Shown here: piece by piece, positions 1 to 10,100 of the stretch | Layout of the letters: the number at the start of each line of letters is the position of its first letter | Numbering within the stretch: position 1 is the first letter of the stretch | The notes under the pieces: generated by a model | The model's database searches: none | The model's input: the letters and a program-made list of their open reading frames with translations, nothing else | Told to the model about the DNA's origin: nothing | Assembly: GCA_958296405.1 (NCBI GenBank) | Contig: OY282519.1 | Location: 1,162,132-1,226,131 of the forward strand | Length of the DNA stretch: 64,000 nt | DNA from: an uncultured Pseudomonadales bacterium | Lineage (GTDB): Bacteria > Pseudomonadota > Gammaproteobacteria > Pseudomonadales > Azotimanducaceae | Reading direction: 5' to 3' | Position numbers and translations under genes: made by a program

Positions 1-1798
1 TCAACTTGCGCAGCGTTTGGCGCAGAATCTTGCCGGAGCGCGTCTTTGGCAGCCGCGGCACCACCAGCGCGCGCTTGAAGTTGGCGAACGCGCCGACGCC
101 CTCGCGCACCGCCGCGACAAGCTCCCGCTGCAGCGCCGCCGCATCTTGGTTCACGCCATCCTTCAACACGACGAGGCCAAGCGGCACTTGGCCCTTCTCC
201 GCATCCGCGATGCCCACCACCGCGCACTCCGCCACTGCCGGGTGGTTTGCCACCACTTCCTCCATCTGCCCTGTGGAGAGGCGATGTCCGGCCACGTTCA
301 TCACATCGTCCACGCGCCCCATGATGTAGACGTAGCCGTCGGCGTCTTGATAGCCGCCATCGCCGGTGAGGTAGTAGCCGGGATAGCGGCTGAAGTAGGC
401 ATCGACGAAGCGCCCGTGGTCTTGCCACAGCGTCGGGAAACAGCCGGGGGGCAACGGTTCCCGCACGACCACCTGGCCCTCTGCGCCGGGGCCGAGCTCA
501 GCGCCGGCATCGTCCAAGATGCGCAGGTCGTAGCCGGGCATGGGAAAGCCGGGGCTGCCGGCGCGGGTCTCCCGCAGTTCCACGCCGGCCATGTTGGCGC
601 AGATGGCCCAGCCCGTCTCCGTTTGCCACCAATGGTCGATCACGGGCACGCCGGGCAGCGTGTCTTTGAGCCAGTGGTAGGTGGGTGGGTCAAGCCGTTC
701 GCCGGCGACAAAGAGGTACTTGAGGCAGCTCAAGTCGTAGTGCGCCTTCAACGCAGCGCTTGGATCTTCCTTCTTGATGGCGCGGAACGCCGTGGGCGCC
801 ACGAAGAAGGACTTCACGCCATGCTCGGCGATGACGCGCCAAAACGCTCCGGCGTCTGGGGTGCGCACGGGCTTGCCTTCGTACAGCACGCTCGCGCAGC
901 CGGCAAAGAGCGGGGCGTAAACGATGTAGGAGTGGCCAACCACCCAGCCGATGTCGGAGGCGGCCCAGAACACCTCGCCGGCGCGCATGCCGTAGATGGC
1001 CTCCATGCTGTAGTGCAACGCCACCGCGTGGCCGCCGTTGTCGCGCAGCACGCCCTTGGGCTTGCCGGTGGTGCCAGACGTGTAAAGGATGTAGAGCGGG
1101 TCTGTCGCATCCACGGCCACCGGGTCGTGGGGAGCGCTTGCCGCCTGCCAATCCCGCCAGTCCAAGTCCCGTGGCGCGTGGAGCGTCGCCGTGGCCTGCT
1201 CGCGCTGCAGGATGACGCAGTGGGTCGGCTTGTGGTCCGCGTGTTGCACCGCGGCGTCGAGCAGCGGCTTGTAGGGAATGACGCGGTCGAACTCGATGCC
1301 GCAGGAGGCCGAGAGAATCACCTTGGGCCGCGCGTCATCGATGCGGGCGGCGAGTTCAGGCGCTGCGAAACCGCCGAACACTACCGAATGCACGGCGCCC
1401 AGGCGGGCACACGCCAGCATCGCCGCCACCGCCTCCGGCACCATCGGCATGTAGATGAGCACGCGGTCGCCCTTTGCGACGCCGAGGGCGGCGAGGCCGC
1501 CGGCCAAACGCGCCGTCAGGTCCTTCAACTCCGAATAGGTGAAGCGTTGGACGGCGCCGGTGGCGGGCGAATCGTAGATGAGCGCCGTCGCGTCACCGCG
1601 CCCCGCTTCCACATGCCGGTCCAGCGCGAGCCAAGCGGTGTTCAGCTTGCCGCCTTGGAACCAGCGCCAAGCGCCGTTTTCGGCTTGGTCCAAGATGGTG
1701 TCGGGAAACCGAAACCAATCGATCTCCCGTGCCCGGTCGCCCCAGAAACCCTGCGGGTCTTCAAGCGCGCGGCGATGGGCGTCCGCGTAGGCGCTCAT
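1..1798 (-). CDS. prpE: Propionyl-CoA synthetase (AMP-forming), 3' end off window
   Basis: This ANL-superfamily acyl-CoA synthetase activates propionate (possibly other short acids) with ATP and CoA. The 599 codons in the window cover nearly the whole protein; the stop lies beyond the left edge, and the family usually has about 630 residues. Visible hallmarks are the P-loop YTSGTTGKPKG, the A-motif region WQTETGW, a GRVDDVMNVAGHR hinge and the C-terminal TRSGK lysine loop that is the acylation-regulated catalytic Lys. Similarity along the whole length is to PrpE/ACSS3 rather than to acetyl-CoA synthetase: it has the conserved ASDIGWVVGHSYIVYAPL stretch and no long ACS N-terminus. ATG at 1798 is the first start after the upstream gene, 13 bp away, so the two genes are probably cotranscribed with the racemase upstream. 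PrpE assignment is by recalled family similarity; acetate specificity is not excluded. Confidence 0.88.
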   Translation of the reverse strand, partial: MSAYADAHRRALEDPQGFWGDRAREIDWFRFPDTILDQAENGAWRWFQGGKLNTAWLALDRHVEAGRGDATALIYDSPATGAVQRFTYSELKDLTARLAGGLAALGVAKGDRVLIYMPMVPEAVAAMLACARLGAVHSVVFGGFAAPELAARIDDARPKVILSASCGIEFDRVIPYKPLLDAAVQHADHKPTHCVILQREQATATLHAPRDLDWRDWQAASAPHDPVAVDATDPLYILYTSGTTGKPKGVLRDNGGHAVALHYSMEAIYGMRAGEVFWAASDIGWVVGHSYIVYAPLFAGCASVLYEGKPVRTPDAGAFWRVIAEHGVKSFFVAPTAFRAIKKEDPSAALKAHYDLSCLKYLFVAGERLDPPTYHWLKDTLPGVPVIDHWWQTETGWAICANMAGVELRETRAGSPGFPMPGYDLRILDDAGAELGPGAEGQVVVREPLPPGCFPTLWQDHGRFVDAYFSRYPGYYLTGDGGYQDADGYVYIMGRVDDVMNVAGHRLSTGQMEEVVANHPAVAECAVVGIADAEKGQVPLGLVVLKDGVNQDAAALQRELVAAVREGVGAFANFKRALVVPRLPKTRSGKILRQTLRKL

Positions 1799-1811
1799 GG
1801 GGCGCAACTGC

Positions 1812-2345
1812 TCATGAGGCGCGCCGCGGCCCCCGCGCCGCCAGAGCGGGCCCGTACAGACGCGGCGCATCGGCCTCGTGGGGCTTGGCACTAAGCAGGC
1901 GTCGATAGGCGGCCGAGCCAGGAGAAAGCCCGCGGTGGCGGGCATAGAACGCCACCGCGCGCCGCCAGGCCTCGTCGAAGCCGTGCTGTTTGATGGAGAC
2001 GGTGGTGTTCACCAGCCGGCCATCCATCACGGACATGATGCCCACTTGGAATGTTGGCGTGACGGCGCCGCTCTTCTCCACCTTGCGGCGGAACAGGATG
2101 CCGCGCACCCGCCCGCGTTCATCCAAGCGCACGTTCTTGGCGGCGCGTTCGCGGGCCAAGCGTTGCGTTGAGGCGAGCTCCGCGTCCCGCGCCTCGGCGC
2201 GCTGACGCACCGCCGCCCGGGCCGGGCCACGCAGCCGATGGCCGCCCTGTTTCAGCGAAAAGTATTCCTGGTACGTCTTCTTGTCGATTTGTCTGCGTAC
2301 CCGGAACCCATGAAAGCGCGGCGTGTCGAGCAGCTCCACGCTCAT
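1812..2345 (-). CDS. Hypothetical protein, possible AP2-like fold
   Basis: A 177-residue basic protein I cannot assign firmly. It starts at ATG 2345 behind a good ribosome site (GGGAGGA, about six bases upstream). The N-terminal 60 residues are rich in Arg/Lys and contain a helical, charged stretch. Residues about 95-140 (QVGIMSVMDGRLVNTTVSIK followed by HGFDEAWRRAVAFYARHRGL) resemble the three-strand plus helix layout of bacterial AP2/ERF-type DNA-binding domains, in which a beta-sheet is followed by a helix starting near G-x-x-E-A. That likeness is weak and is an inference. The gene lies between a racemase-like gene (91 bp upstream) and prpE (13 bp downstream) on the same strand, so it is probably in their operon. 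There is no signal peptide or membrane segment. Confidence 0.55.
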   Translation of the reverse strand: MSVELLDTPRFHGFRVRRQIDKKTYQEYFSLKQGGHRLRGPARAAVRQRAEARDAELASTQRLARERAAKNVRLDERGRVRGILFRRKVEKSGAVTPTFQVGIMSVMDGRLVNTTVSIKQHGFDEAWRRAVAFYARHRGLSPGSAAYRRLLSAKPHEADAPRLYGPALAARGPRRAS

Positions 2346-2436
2346 CGAATCCTCCCGTTGTCAGCTTCCTCCCGAGCTTTCCGAACCTTGGCGAGTGTCC
2401 CCACACTCGGCCAAGCGGCGCATGGCGAGCGCCTCG

Positions 2437-3567
2437 TTACGCCGCCACCACCCCCGCATCCTGCAACGCCGCGATCTCCGCCGCAGTCAAGCCGGCTTCT
2501 TCAAGCACCGTGGCGGAATCTTCCCCAGGGCGGCGCGCGCTGTGGGCGATTTCCGGCTCTGTGCGGCTGAAGCGTGGCGCCGGCGCTGGCTGCATCAAAC
2601 CGTCCACTTCCACGAATGTTTGGCGATCCTTGTTGTGCGGATGCTCCGGCGCCTCGAAGATGGACAGCACCGGCGCAAAGCAGATGTCCGTGCCTTCCAT
2701 GATCTCGCACCATTCGTCGCGCGTTCGCGTCTTGAACACCGCGGTGAGTTCCGCCTTGTAGCCATCCCACTTGCTGGCATCCATCTGTGCGCTGAACGCT
2801 GCGGCGTCCACGCCAGACTTTTCCACCAAGAGCTTGTAGAACTGCGGCTCGATCGCGCCGACGCAGATGTGTTCGCCGTCTTTCGTCTCGTAGGTGTTGT
2901 AGAAGTGTGCGCCGCCGTCGAGCAGGTTGCTGCCGCGCTTGTCGCTGAAGAAGCCGCCCATGGAGAAGAACGTCGCCATCAACGCGGCGGCGCCGTCCAC
3001 CATCGCGGCGTCCACCACTTGGCCTTGCCCGGAGCGGCTGGCCTCCAACATGGCGCACACCAAGCCGAACGCGAGCAACATGCCACCGCCGCCGAAGTCT
3101 CCAACCAAGTTGAGCGGCGGCACGGGCTTCTGCCCCTTCTCGCCGATGGCGTGCAGGGCGCCGGCGAGGCCGATGTAGTTGATGTCGTGGCCGGCGGCGC
3201 GGGCCAGCGGGCCAACTTGGCCCCAACCCGTCATACGGCCATAGACGAGGCGCGGATTGCGCGCCATGCACGGCTCCGGCCCCACCCCTAAGCGTTCCGT
3301 GACGCCGGGGCGGAACCCCTCAAACAGCGCGTCTGCGGATTCACAGAGCCGCAGCACCACCTCGACGCCCTCCGGCGACTTGAGATCCACGCCGATGGAG
3401 CGGCGATTGCGCGCCATCACGTCGCGCGGGCGCTTGCCTTGGCCGCCGGCGCCAAGGCGGTCCACCCGGATCACCTCCGCGCCCATGTCTGAGAGCATCA
3501 TGCCGCAGAATGGGCCGGGGCCGATGCCGGCCAGCTCGATAACGCGAAATCCTCGCAGCGGTCCCAT
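2437..3567 (-). CDS. Alpha-methylacyl-CoA racemase / CaiB-BaiF CoA transferase family
   Basis: A 376-residue type III CoA-transferase-fold enzyme, closest in motifs to alpha-methylacyl-CoA racemase, which epimerises 2-methylacyl-CoA thioesters during branched-chain fatty acid breakdown. The catalytic pair described for the mycobacterial racemase is visible: His in [11 protein letters not shown] and Asp in LVGDFGGGG; a Glu in YETKDG matches the third active-site residue. The N-terminus ([17 protein letters not shown], then [11 protein letters not shown]) is typical of the family. I chose ATG 3567 (MGPLRG) over longer in-frame starts because it matches the family start and follows GGGGGAAG at a good distance. 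It is the first gene of a minus-strand group with the unknown gene and prpE, fitting methyl-branched and propionyl-CoA metabolism. Formyl-CoA or other CoA transfer is a less likely alternative. Confidence 0.85.
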   Translation of the reverse strand: MGPLRGFRVIELAGIGPGPFCGMMLSDMGAEVIRVDRLGAGGQGKRPRDVMARNRRSIGVDLKSPEGVEVVLRLCESADALFEGFRPGVTERLGVGPEPCMARNPRLVYGRMTGWGQVGPLARAAGHDINYIGLAGALHAIGEKGQKPVPPLNLVGDFGGGGMLLAFGLVCAMLEASRSGQGQVVDAAMVDGAAALMATFFSMGGFFSDKRGSNLLDGGAHFYNTYETKDGEHICVGAIEPQFYKLLVEKSGVDAAAFSAQMDASKWDGYKAELTAVFKTRTRDEWCEIMEGTDICFAPVLSIFEAPEHPHNKDRQTFVEVDGLMQPAPAPRFSRTEPEIAHSARRPGEDSATVLEEAGLTAAEIAALQDAGVVAA

Positions 3568-3645
3568 GCGCTTCCCCCAAAGCTCACTCTCCCAACCGCG
3601 AGTGTAACCTGAAGCGCAGGGGGCAGGCTTGTCGCTGCCTACGCG

Positions 3646-3675
3646 TGTCAACGCAAAGCAGAGAGGTTCCCTTTT
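3646..3675 (+). mobile_element. IS terminus-like sequence, left side of giant gene
   Basis: The sequence TGTCAACGCAAAGCAGAGAG followed by GTTCCC resembles, in inverted orientation, the terminus at 32183-32210 (about 16 of 26 positions match by eye, including TGT.A.CGCAAA and the terminal TCCC). The element interior would lie to the right. No transposase piece is recognisable next to this end. The match may be chance, but the same motif recurs at two other places next to transposase remnants. Confidence 0.4.
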
Positions 3676-4022
3676 GTCGGCAAGCGCAGCCTATGAAGCG
3701 CCATCCTCGGCCCGATGCGACCCCATGCCCGCGGCGAGCGGCTCCGCCGCCTGCACGGCTCCGGCTCGCTAGCCCGCTTCCCCCACCGTCAGCAGCGCCC
3801 CGTCCGCAAATCAAACTGCACACTCTGCCCACAGCATTACAGTTTTGCTATAAAACCCGACAAAAGACAACGTTTTGGCAACATGATGTGGGGGCAGAAG
3901 GGGGCAGATGCCGCAGGTCGAGTTTCAGCGAAACGCCTGCTCGTCGTTGCTCGTCTGTCGAGTAATTGAGCAGTTTCGTTCTCTACCCTTGGCTTCAGCT
4001 ATGAGGTCAGACAGCGGTGTAT

Positions 4023-4044
4023 CCCCCCCCCCCCCCCCCCCCCC
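4023..4044 (+). repeat. Homopolymer of 22 C
   Basis: Twenty-two consecutive C residues lie 86 bp before the preferred start codon of the giant surface-protein gene. Homopolymers of this length slip readily during replication and are classical phase-variation switches when in a promoter, leader or coding start. A longer GTG-started frame (4017) would run through it, so a length change could also act on that alternative start. A sequencing or assembly artefact is the main alternative. Confidence 0.85.
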
Positions 4045-4068
4045 GGTGCCGTAGTGTGCATACTGAAT

Positions 4069-4119
4069 CTGTCGATCTCCATCAACTCGCCAAGCGTGAC
4101 GGAGGGCGACAGCAACACG
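4069..4119 (+). repeat. Out-of-frame fragment of a Calx-beta repeat
   Basis: Read in a frame different from the giant gene, this segment encodes LSISINSPSVTEGDSNT, almost identical to the first strand of the gene's own repeats (LSINSPSVTEGDSGS). The frame is open back through the poly-C run to about 3970 and ends in a TGA that overlaps the ATG at 4131 (ATGA). It looks like a relic of recombination between the 5' flank and the repeat array. Confidence 0.8.
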
Positions 4120-4130
4120 ATAGCGTTGGC

Positions 4131-7100
4131 ATGAAGCGGTGGATCGCCTGCCGGCGCCCCAGCCTTGTCTCTTTGCTTCTCCTCGTCTTCGCCGCCGCCG
4201 CGCCCAATGTCGCCGCGCAGACCCCGACGCTGTCGATCGACTCGCCGAGCGTGACGGAGGGGAACAGCGGTTCGACTAACCTGACCTATACGGTGACGTT
4301 GAGCGCGGCGAGCAGCCAGCAAGTGACGGTGGGCTACGCCGACGCGGGAACCGGGACGGCGACCTCGGGGACGGATTACACGGCGATCACCGGCGGCACG
4401 CTGACCTTCGCGGCGGGGACGACGAGCCAGACCTTCAACGTGTCGGTGACCGGCGACGTCCTGGACGAGTCGAACGAGACGGTGGTGGCGACCCTGAGCA
4501 ACGCGGTGAACGCGACGATCGCGACAGCCACCGGCACGGGGACGATCACGGACGACGACGCGACGCCCTCGATCACCTTGACGGTGGATGACAGCAGCGT
4601 GGCTGAGGGCGACGGGGCCACCACGATCACGGTGACCGCCACGGTGGACGGCGCGACCCGGTTCGGCGCGGCCACGACGGTGACGGTGAGCGTGGCGGGC
4701 AGCGGCACGGCGTCGGCGGTGGACTTCGCGGCGGTGACGGACTTCGACATCACGATTGCGGCGGGGGCGACGAGCGACACGGGGACCTTCACGCTGACGC
4801 CGACCAACGACGCGGTGGACGAGACCAACGAAACGATCACGGTGAGCGGCGCGTCAGGCAGCCTGACGGTGAATTCGGCCACGATCACGTTGACGGACGA
4901 CGACACCCCCGGCGTGACCTATAACCCCACTGCCCTGACCGTGACCGAGGAAGGCCCCGGCAAGTCGTTCACCGTGGTGTTGAACTCCCAGCCCCCCGGG
5001 ACAGTTTGGATCGGCTTCACCCCCGAATCCGGGATTCTGGTGGGCGGTGACACTACCCCCCCATACAACATATCGTTCGGGCGGGCGAGCTGGAACACGC
5101 CGAAAACGGTGAGCGTCCGCGCCCTCGCTGACAGCGACATCCGGGACGAGACCAAAGCCATCAAAGTTGTGGTGGCCCAATACCCAGGCGCGAACGTGGC
5201 GGCCAGCGCCAACCAGACGGCGGTCACCGTCACGGTCATCGACAACGATAAGCCGGCCGCGTCGCTGTCGCTGTCGCCGGCGTCGGTCTCGGAGAACGGC
5301 GGGGCGGCCACGGTGACGGCGACGTTGGACAAGGTTTCGACCGCGGCCACCACGATCACGGTGTCGGCGGCGGCGGGGACGGGCGCGGACGCTTCCGACT
5401 TCACCCTGAGCTCGGCGAACACCCTGACGATCGCGGCGGGCGAGACGACGAGCACCGGCACGGTGACGGTCACCGCCGTGAACAACGCCCTCGACGAACC
5501 GGACAAGAGTGTCACCGTGTCCGGCTCGGCATCGAACAGCGCGGGAGTGGCGCAGCCCTCCAATCAGACGCTGACGATCACCGACGACGATTCCGCGCCG
5601 ACGCTATCAATCAACTCGCCGAGCGTGACCGAGGGTGACAGCGGCTCGAAGAACCTGACGTTCACGGTGACGTTGAGCGCGGCAAGCGGCCAACAGGTGA
5701 CGGTAGATTACGCCGACGCCACGACCGGCACAGCCACGTCGGGGACGGACTACACGGCCATCACCGGTGGGACGCTGACCTTTCCGGCGGGGACGACCAG
5801 CCAAACCTTCAACGTGTCGGTAACGGGCGACACCGACCAGGAGACGAACGAGACCGTCGCAGTGACCCTGAGCGACGCGGCGAACGCGACGATCGCGACG
5901 GCCACCGGCACGGGGACGATCACGGACGATGACACGCCGCCGTCGATTTCCATCGACTCGCCGAGCGTGACGGAGGGGGACAGCGGCTCGACGAACCTGA
6001 CGTTCACGGTGACGTTGAGCATGGCGAGCAGCCGGCAGGTGACGGTGGACTGGGCGGAGGGGACGGGTGGCACGGCCACGTCCGGGACCGACTACACGGC
6101 GATCACCGGCGGGACGCTGACTTTCACGGCGGGGACGACCAGCCAGACCTTCGACGTGTCGGTGACGGGCGACACGGACATCGAGGCGAATGAGACGGTG
6201 GTGGTGACCCTGAGCGACGCGGCGAACGCGACCATCGCGACGGCGACCGGCACGGGGACGATCACCGATGACGATTCGCCCTCGATCACCTTGACGGTGG
6301 ATGACAGCAGCGTGGCCGAGGGCGACGGGGCCACCACGATCACGGTGACCGCCACGGTGGATGGCGCGACCCGGTTCGGCGCGGCCACGACGGTGACGGT
6401 GAGCGTAGCGGGCAGCGGCGCGACGGGCGCGGTGGACTTCGCGGCGGTGTCGGACTTCGACATTACGATCGCGGCGGGGGCGGCGAGCGACACCGGGACC
6501 TTCACGCTGACGCCGACGGACGATGCGGTGGACGAGACCAACGAAACGATCACGGTGAGCGGCGCGTCGGGCAGCTTGACGGTGAACTCGGCCACGATCA
6601 CGTTGACGGACGATGACACCGCGGGCGTGACCTTCAGCCCCGCCACCCTGACCCTGACCGAGGAAGGCGCCAGCCAGAAGTTCACCATGGTGCTGGACTC
6701 CGAGCCCACCGGGCTGGTGTATGTCACATTCCACCCGGACCCCGGGATCTCGGTGGTGGGCGCCGTGGCGCCCGCTACGTACCACTGGGGGAGCCTTAAC
6801 TCGTCGAACTGGGACACGGGGATCACAGCGAGGGAGTTAACCGTCGCGGCCCTTGCGGACAGCAATATGCAGGACGAGACCAGGTACATCAAATATTCGA
6901 TGTCCGGCTACGGCGCCTTCGACGCGCCGTTCAGCAACCCCAGGAATGGGGTGAAGGTGACGGTGGAAGACAACGACAAGCCGGTCGTGTCGCTGTCACT
7001 GTCGCCGGCGTCGGTCTCGGAGAACGGCGGGGCGACCACAGTGACGGCGACGCTGAACCGGGCTGTGACCGCAGCCACCACGATCACGGTGTCGGCGGCG

Positions 7101-10100
7101 GCGGGGACGGGCGCGGATTCTTCCGACTTCACCCTGAGCGCGGCGACGACGCTGACGATCGCGGCGGGCGAGACGACGAGTACCGGCACAGTGACGGTCA
7201 CCGCCGTGAACAATGCCCTCGACGAACCGGACAAGAGTGTCACCGTGTCCGGCACGGTATCGCACAACGGCGTGACGCGGCCCGCCGCCAAGACGCTGAC
7301 GATTGCCGACGACGATCCCGCGCCGGCGCTGTCGATCGACTCGCCGAGCGTGACGGAGGGCGACAGCGGCTCGAAGAACCTGACGTTCACGGTGACCTTG
7401 AGCGCGGCAAGCGGCAAACAGGTGACGGTGGACTGGGCGCGGGCGGCGGGCGGCGGCACGGCCACGTCCGGGACGGACTACACGGCGATCACCGGCGGCA
7501 CCTTGACCTTCCCGGCGGAGACGACCAGCCAGACCTTCGACGTATCGGTGACGGGCGACACGGACGACGAGTCGAACGAGACCGTCGTGGTCTTCATCAG
7601 CAGCGCGGCGAACGCGACGATCGCGACGCGTACCGGCACGGGGACGATCATCGACGACGACGGCGCGCCGGCGCTGTCGATCAACTCGCCAGGCGTGACG
7701 GAGGGCGACAGCGGCTCGAAGAACCTGACGTTCACGGTGACCCTGAGTCCGGCGAGCAGCCAACAGGTGACCGTGGCCTACGCCGACGCCGAGACCGGCA
7801 CGGCCACGTCCGGTACCGACTACACGGCGATCGCGGGCGGCACGCTGACCTTCGCGGCAGGGACGACCAGCCAGACCTTCGACGTCGCGGTGACGGGCGA
7901 CACGATCGACGAGTCGAATGAGACCGTCGTGGTGACCCTGAGCGGCGCGTCAGGCGCGACGATCGCGACCGCGACCGGCACGGGGATGATCACGGACAAC
8001 GACACCACGCCGACGCTGTCGATCAACTCGCCGACCGTGACCGAGGGCGACAGCGGCTCGAAGAACCTGACGTTCACGGTGACCCTGAGTCCGGCGAGCA
8101 GCCAACAGGTGACGGTGGCCTACGCCGACGCCGCGACCGGCACGGCCACGTCGGGGACGGACTACACGGCGATCCGCCCCGGCCGGCTGACCTTCGCGGC
8201 GGGGGAAACCAGCAAGACCTTCGACGTGTCGGTGACAGGCGACACGACCGCCGAATTGAACGAGACCGTCGTGCTGCTCCTTGGCCGCCCGACGAACGCG
8301 GTCATATCAAGTACGGCGGGGCGCGGCACGGGGACGATCACGGACAACGACGCGACGCCGACCGCGATCACGTTGACGGTGGATGATAACAATGTGGCCG
8401 AGAGCGACGGTGCGCTCACGATCACGGTGACCGCCACGGTGGACGGCGCCACCCAGTTCGGCGCGGCCACGACGGTGACCGTGAGCGTGGCGGGCAGTGG
8501 CGCGGTGGGGGCGGTGGACTTCGCGGCGGTGTCGGACTTCGACATTGAGATCCCGGCGGGGGCGGCGAGCCAGACCGGAACGTTCACGCTGACGCTGACG
8601 GACGATGCGGTGGACGAGGTCGACGAGACGATCACGGTAAGTGGCGTCTCAGGCAGCCTGACGGTGAATTCGGCCACGATCAACCTGACGGACAACGACG
8701 CCACGCCGTCGCTGTCGATCAACTCGCTGAGCGTGACCGAGGGCGACAGCGGTTCGAAGGACCTGACGTTCACGGTGACCTTGAGCGCGACAAGCAGCCG
8801 GCCGGTGACGGTGGACTACGCCGACGCCGACACCGGCGCGGCCACGTCCGGGGCCGACTACACGGCGCTCACCGCCGGTACGCTGACCTTCCCGGCGGGG
8901 ACGACCAGCCAGACCATCGACGTGACGGTGACCGGCGACGTCCTGGACGAGTTGAACGAGACCATCGTGGTGACCCTGAGCAACGCCAGGAACGCGACGC
9001 TCGCGACGGCGACCGGCACGGTGACGATCATCGACAACGATGGGGCGCCGACGCTGTCGATCGACTCGCCAAGCGTGACGGAGGGGGACAGCGGCTCGAA
9101 GAACCTGACGTTCACGGTGACGTTGGACGCGGCGAGCGGCCGGCAGGTGACGGTGGCCTACGCCGACGCCGGGACCGGCACGGCAACCGGCACGGGGACG
9201 GACTACACGGCGCTCACCGCCGGCGTTCTGACCTTCCCGGCGGGGACGACCAGCCGGACCTTCAACGTGGCGGTGAGGGGGGACACCACCGACGAGTTGG
9301 ACGAGACGGTGGTGGTGATCCTGAGAAACCCAACGAACGCGATGATCGCGACCGGCGCCGGCACCGGCACGGGGACGATCACGGACAACGACGACCCGCC
9401 GACGCTGTCGATCGACTCGCCGAGCGTGACGGAGGGTGACAGCGGCGCGAAGAACCTGACGTTCACGGTGAGCTTGAGCGTGGCGAGCGGCCTGCAGGTG
9501 ACCGTGAACTGGGCAGAAGGGACGGGCGGCACGGCTACGTCCGGAACGGACTACACGGCGATCACCGGCGGCGCGCTGACCTTTGCGGTGGGGACGACCA
9601 GCCAGACCTTCAACGTAGCGGTGACGGGCGATGTCCTGGACGAGTCGGACGAGACAGTGATCGCGACGCTCAGCGGCGCGACGAACGCGACCATCGCGAC
9701 GGGTACCGGCACGGGGACGATCACCGACAACGACGCGCTGCCGACGCTGTCGATCAACTCACCGAGCGTGATGGAGGGGAACAGTGGTTCGAAGAACCTG
9801 ACGTTCACGGTGACCCTGAGCGCGACCAGCGGCCGGCAAGTGACGGTGGCGTGGGCCGACGCCGGGACCGGCACGGCCACGTCGGGGACGGACTACACGG
9901 CCATCACCGGTGGCACACTGACCTTCGCGGTGGGGACGACCAGCCAGACCTTCAACGTGTCGGTGACGGGCGACACGACCGCCGAGTCGAACGAGACGGT
10001 GGCGGTGGCCCTGAGCGGCGCGACGAACGCGACGCTCGCGACGGCCACTGGAACGGGGACGATCGCCGGCGACGACACCGCGGGCGTGACCTACAGTCCC

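Larger units (their letters stand above)
3568..4130. other. Intergenic region upstream of the giant gene
   Basis: This 560-bp stretch separates the minus-strand racemase operon from the giant plus-strand gene. It holds an IS-terminus-like sequence (3646-3675), a candidate -10 box TATAAA at 3849-3854 within GCTATAAAACC (no clear -35), a G-rich double motif GGGGGCAG / GGGGGCAG near 3889-3906, the 22-base poly-C run and a 51-bp scrap of Calx-beta repeat. Another -10-like hexamer, CATACT (4059-4064), lies after the poly-C run. No gene is supported. Confidence 0.6.

Noticed and set aside
17-1894. Plus-strand frame of about 625 codons over prpE
   Set aside because: It is antisense to a clear acyl-CoA synthetase and has no recognisable domain.
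4017-4130. GTG 4017 as start of the giant gene
   Set aside because: It would place a poly-Pro/Arg stretch before a normal signal peptide; ATG 4131 gives a clean signal sequence.
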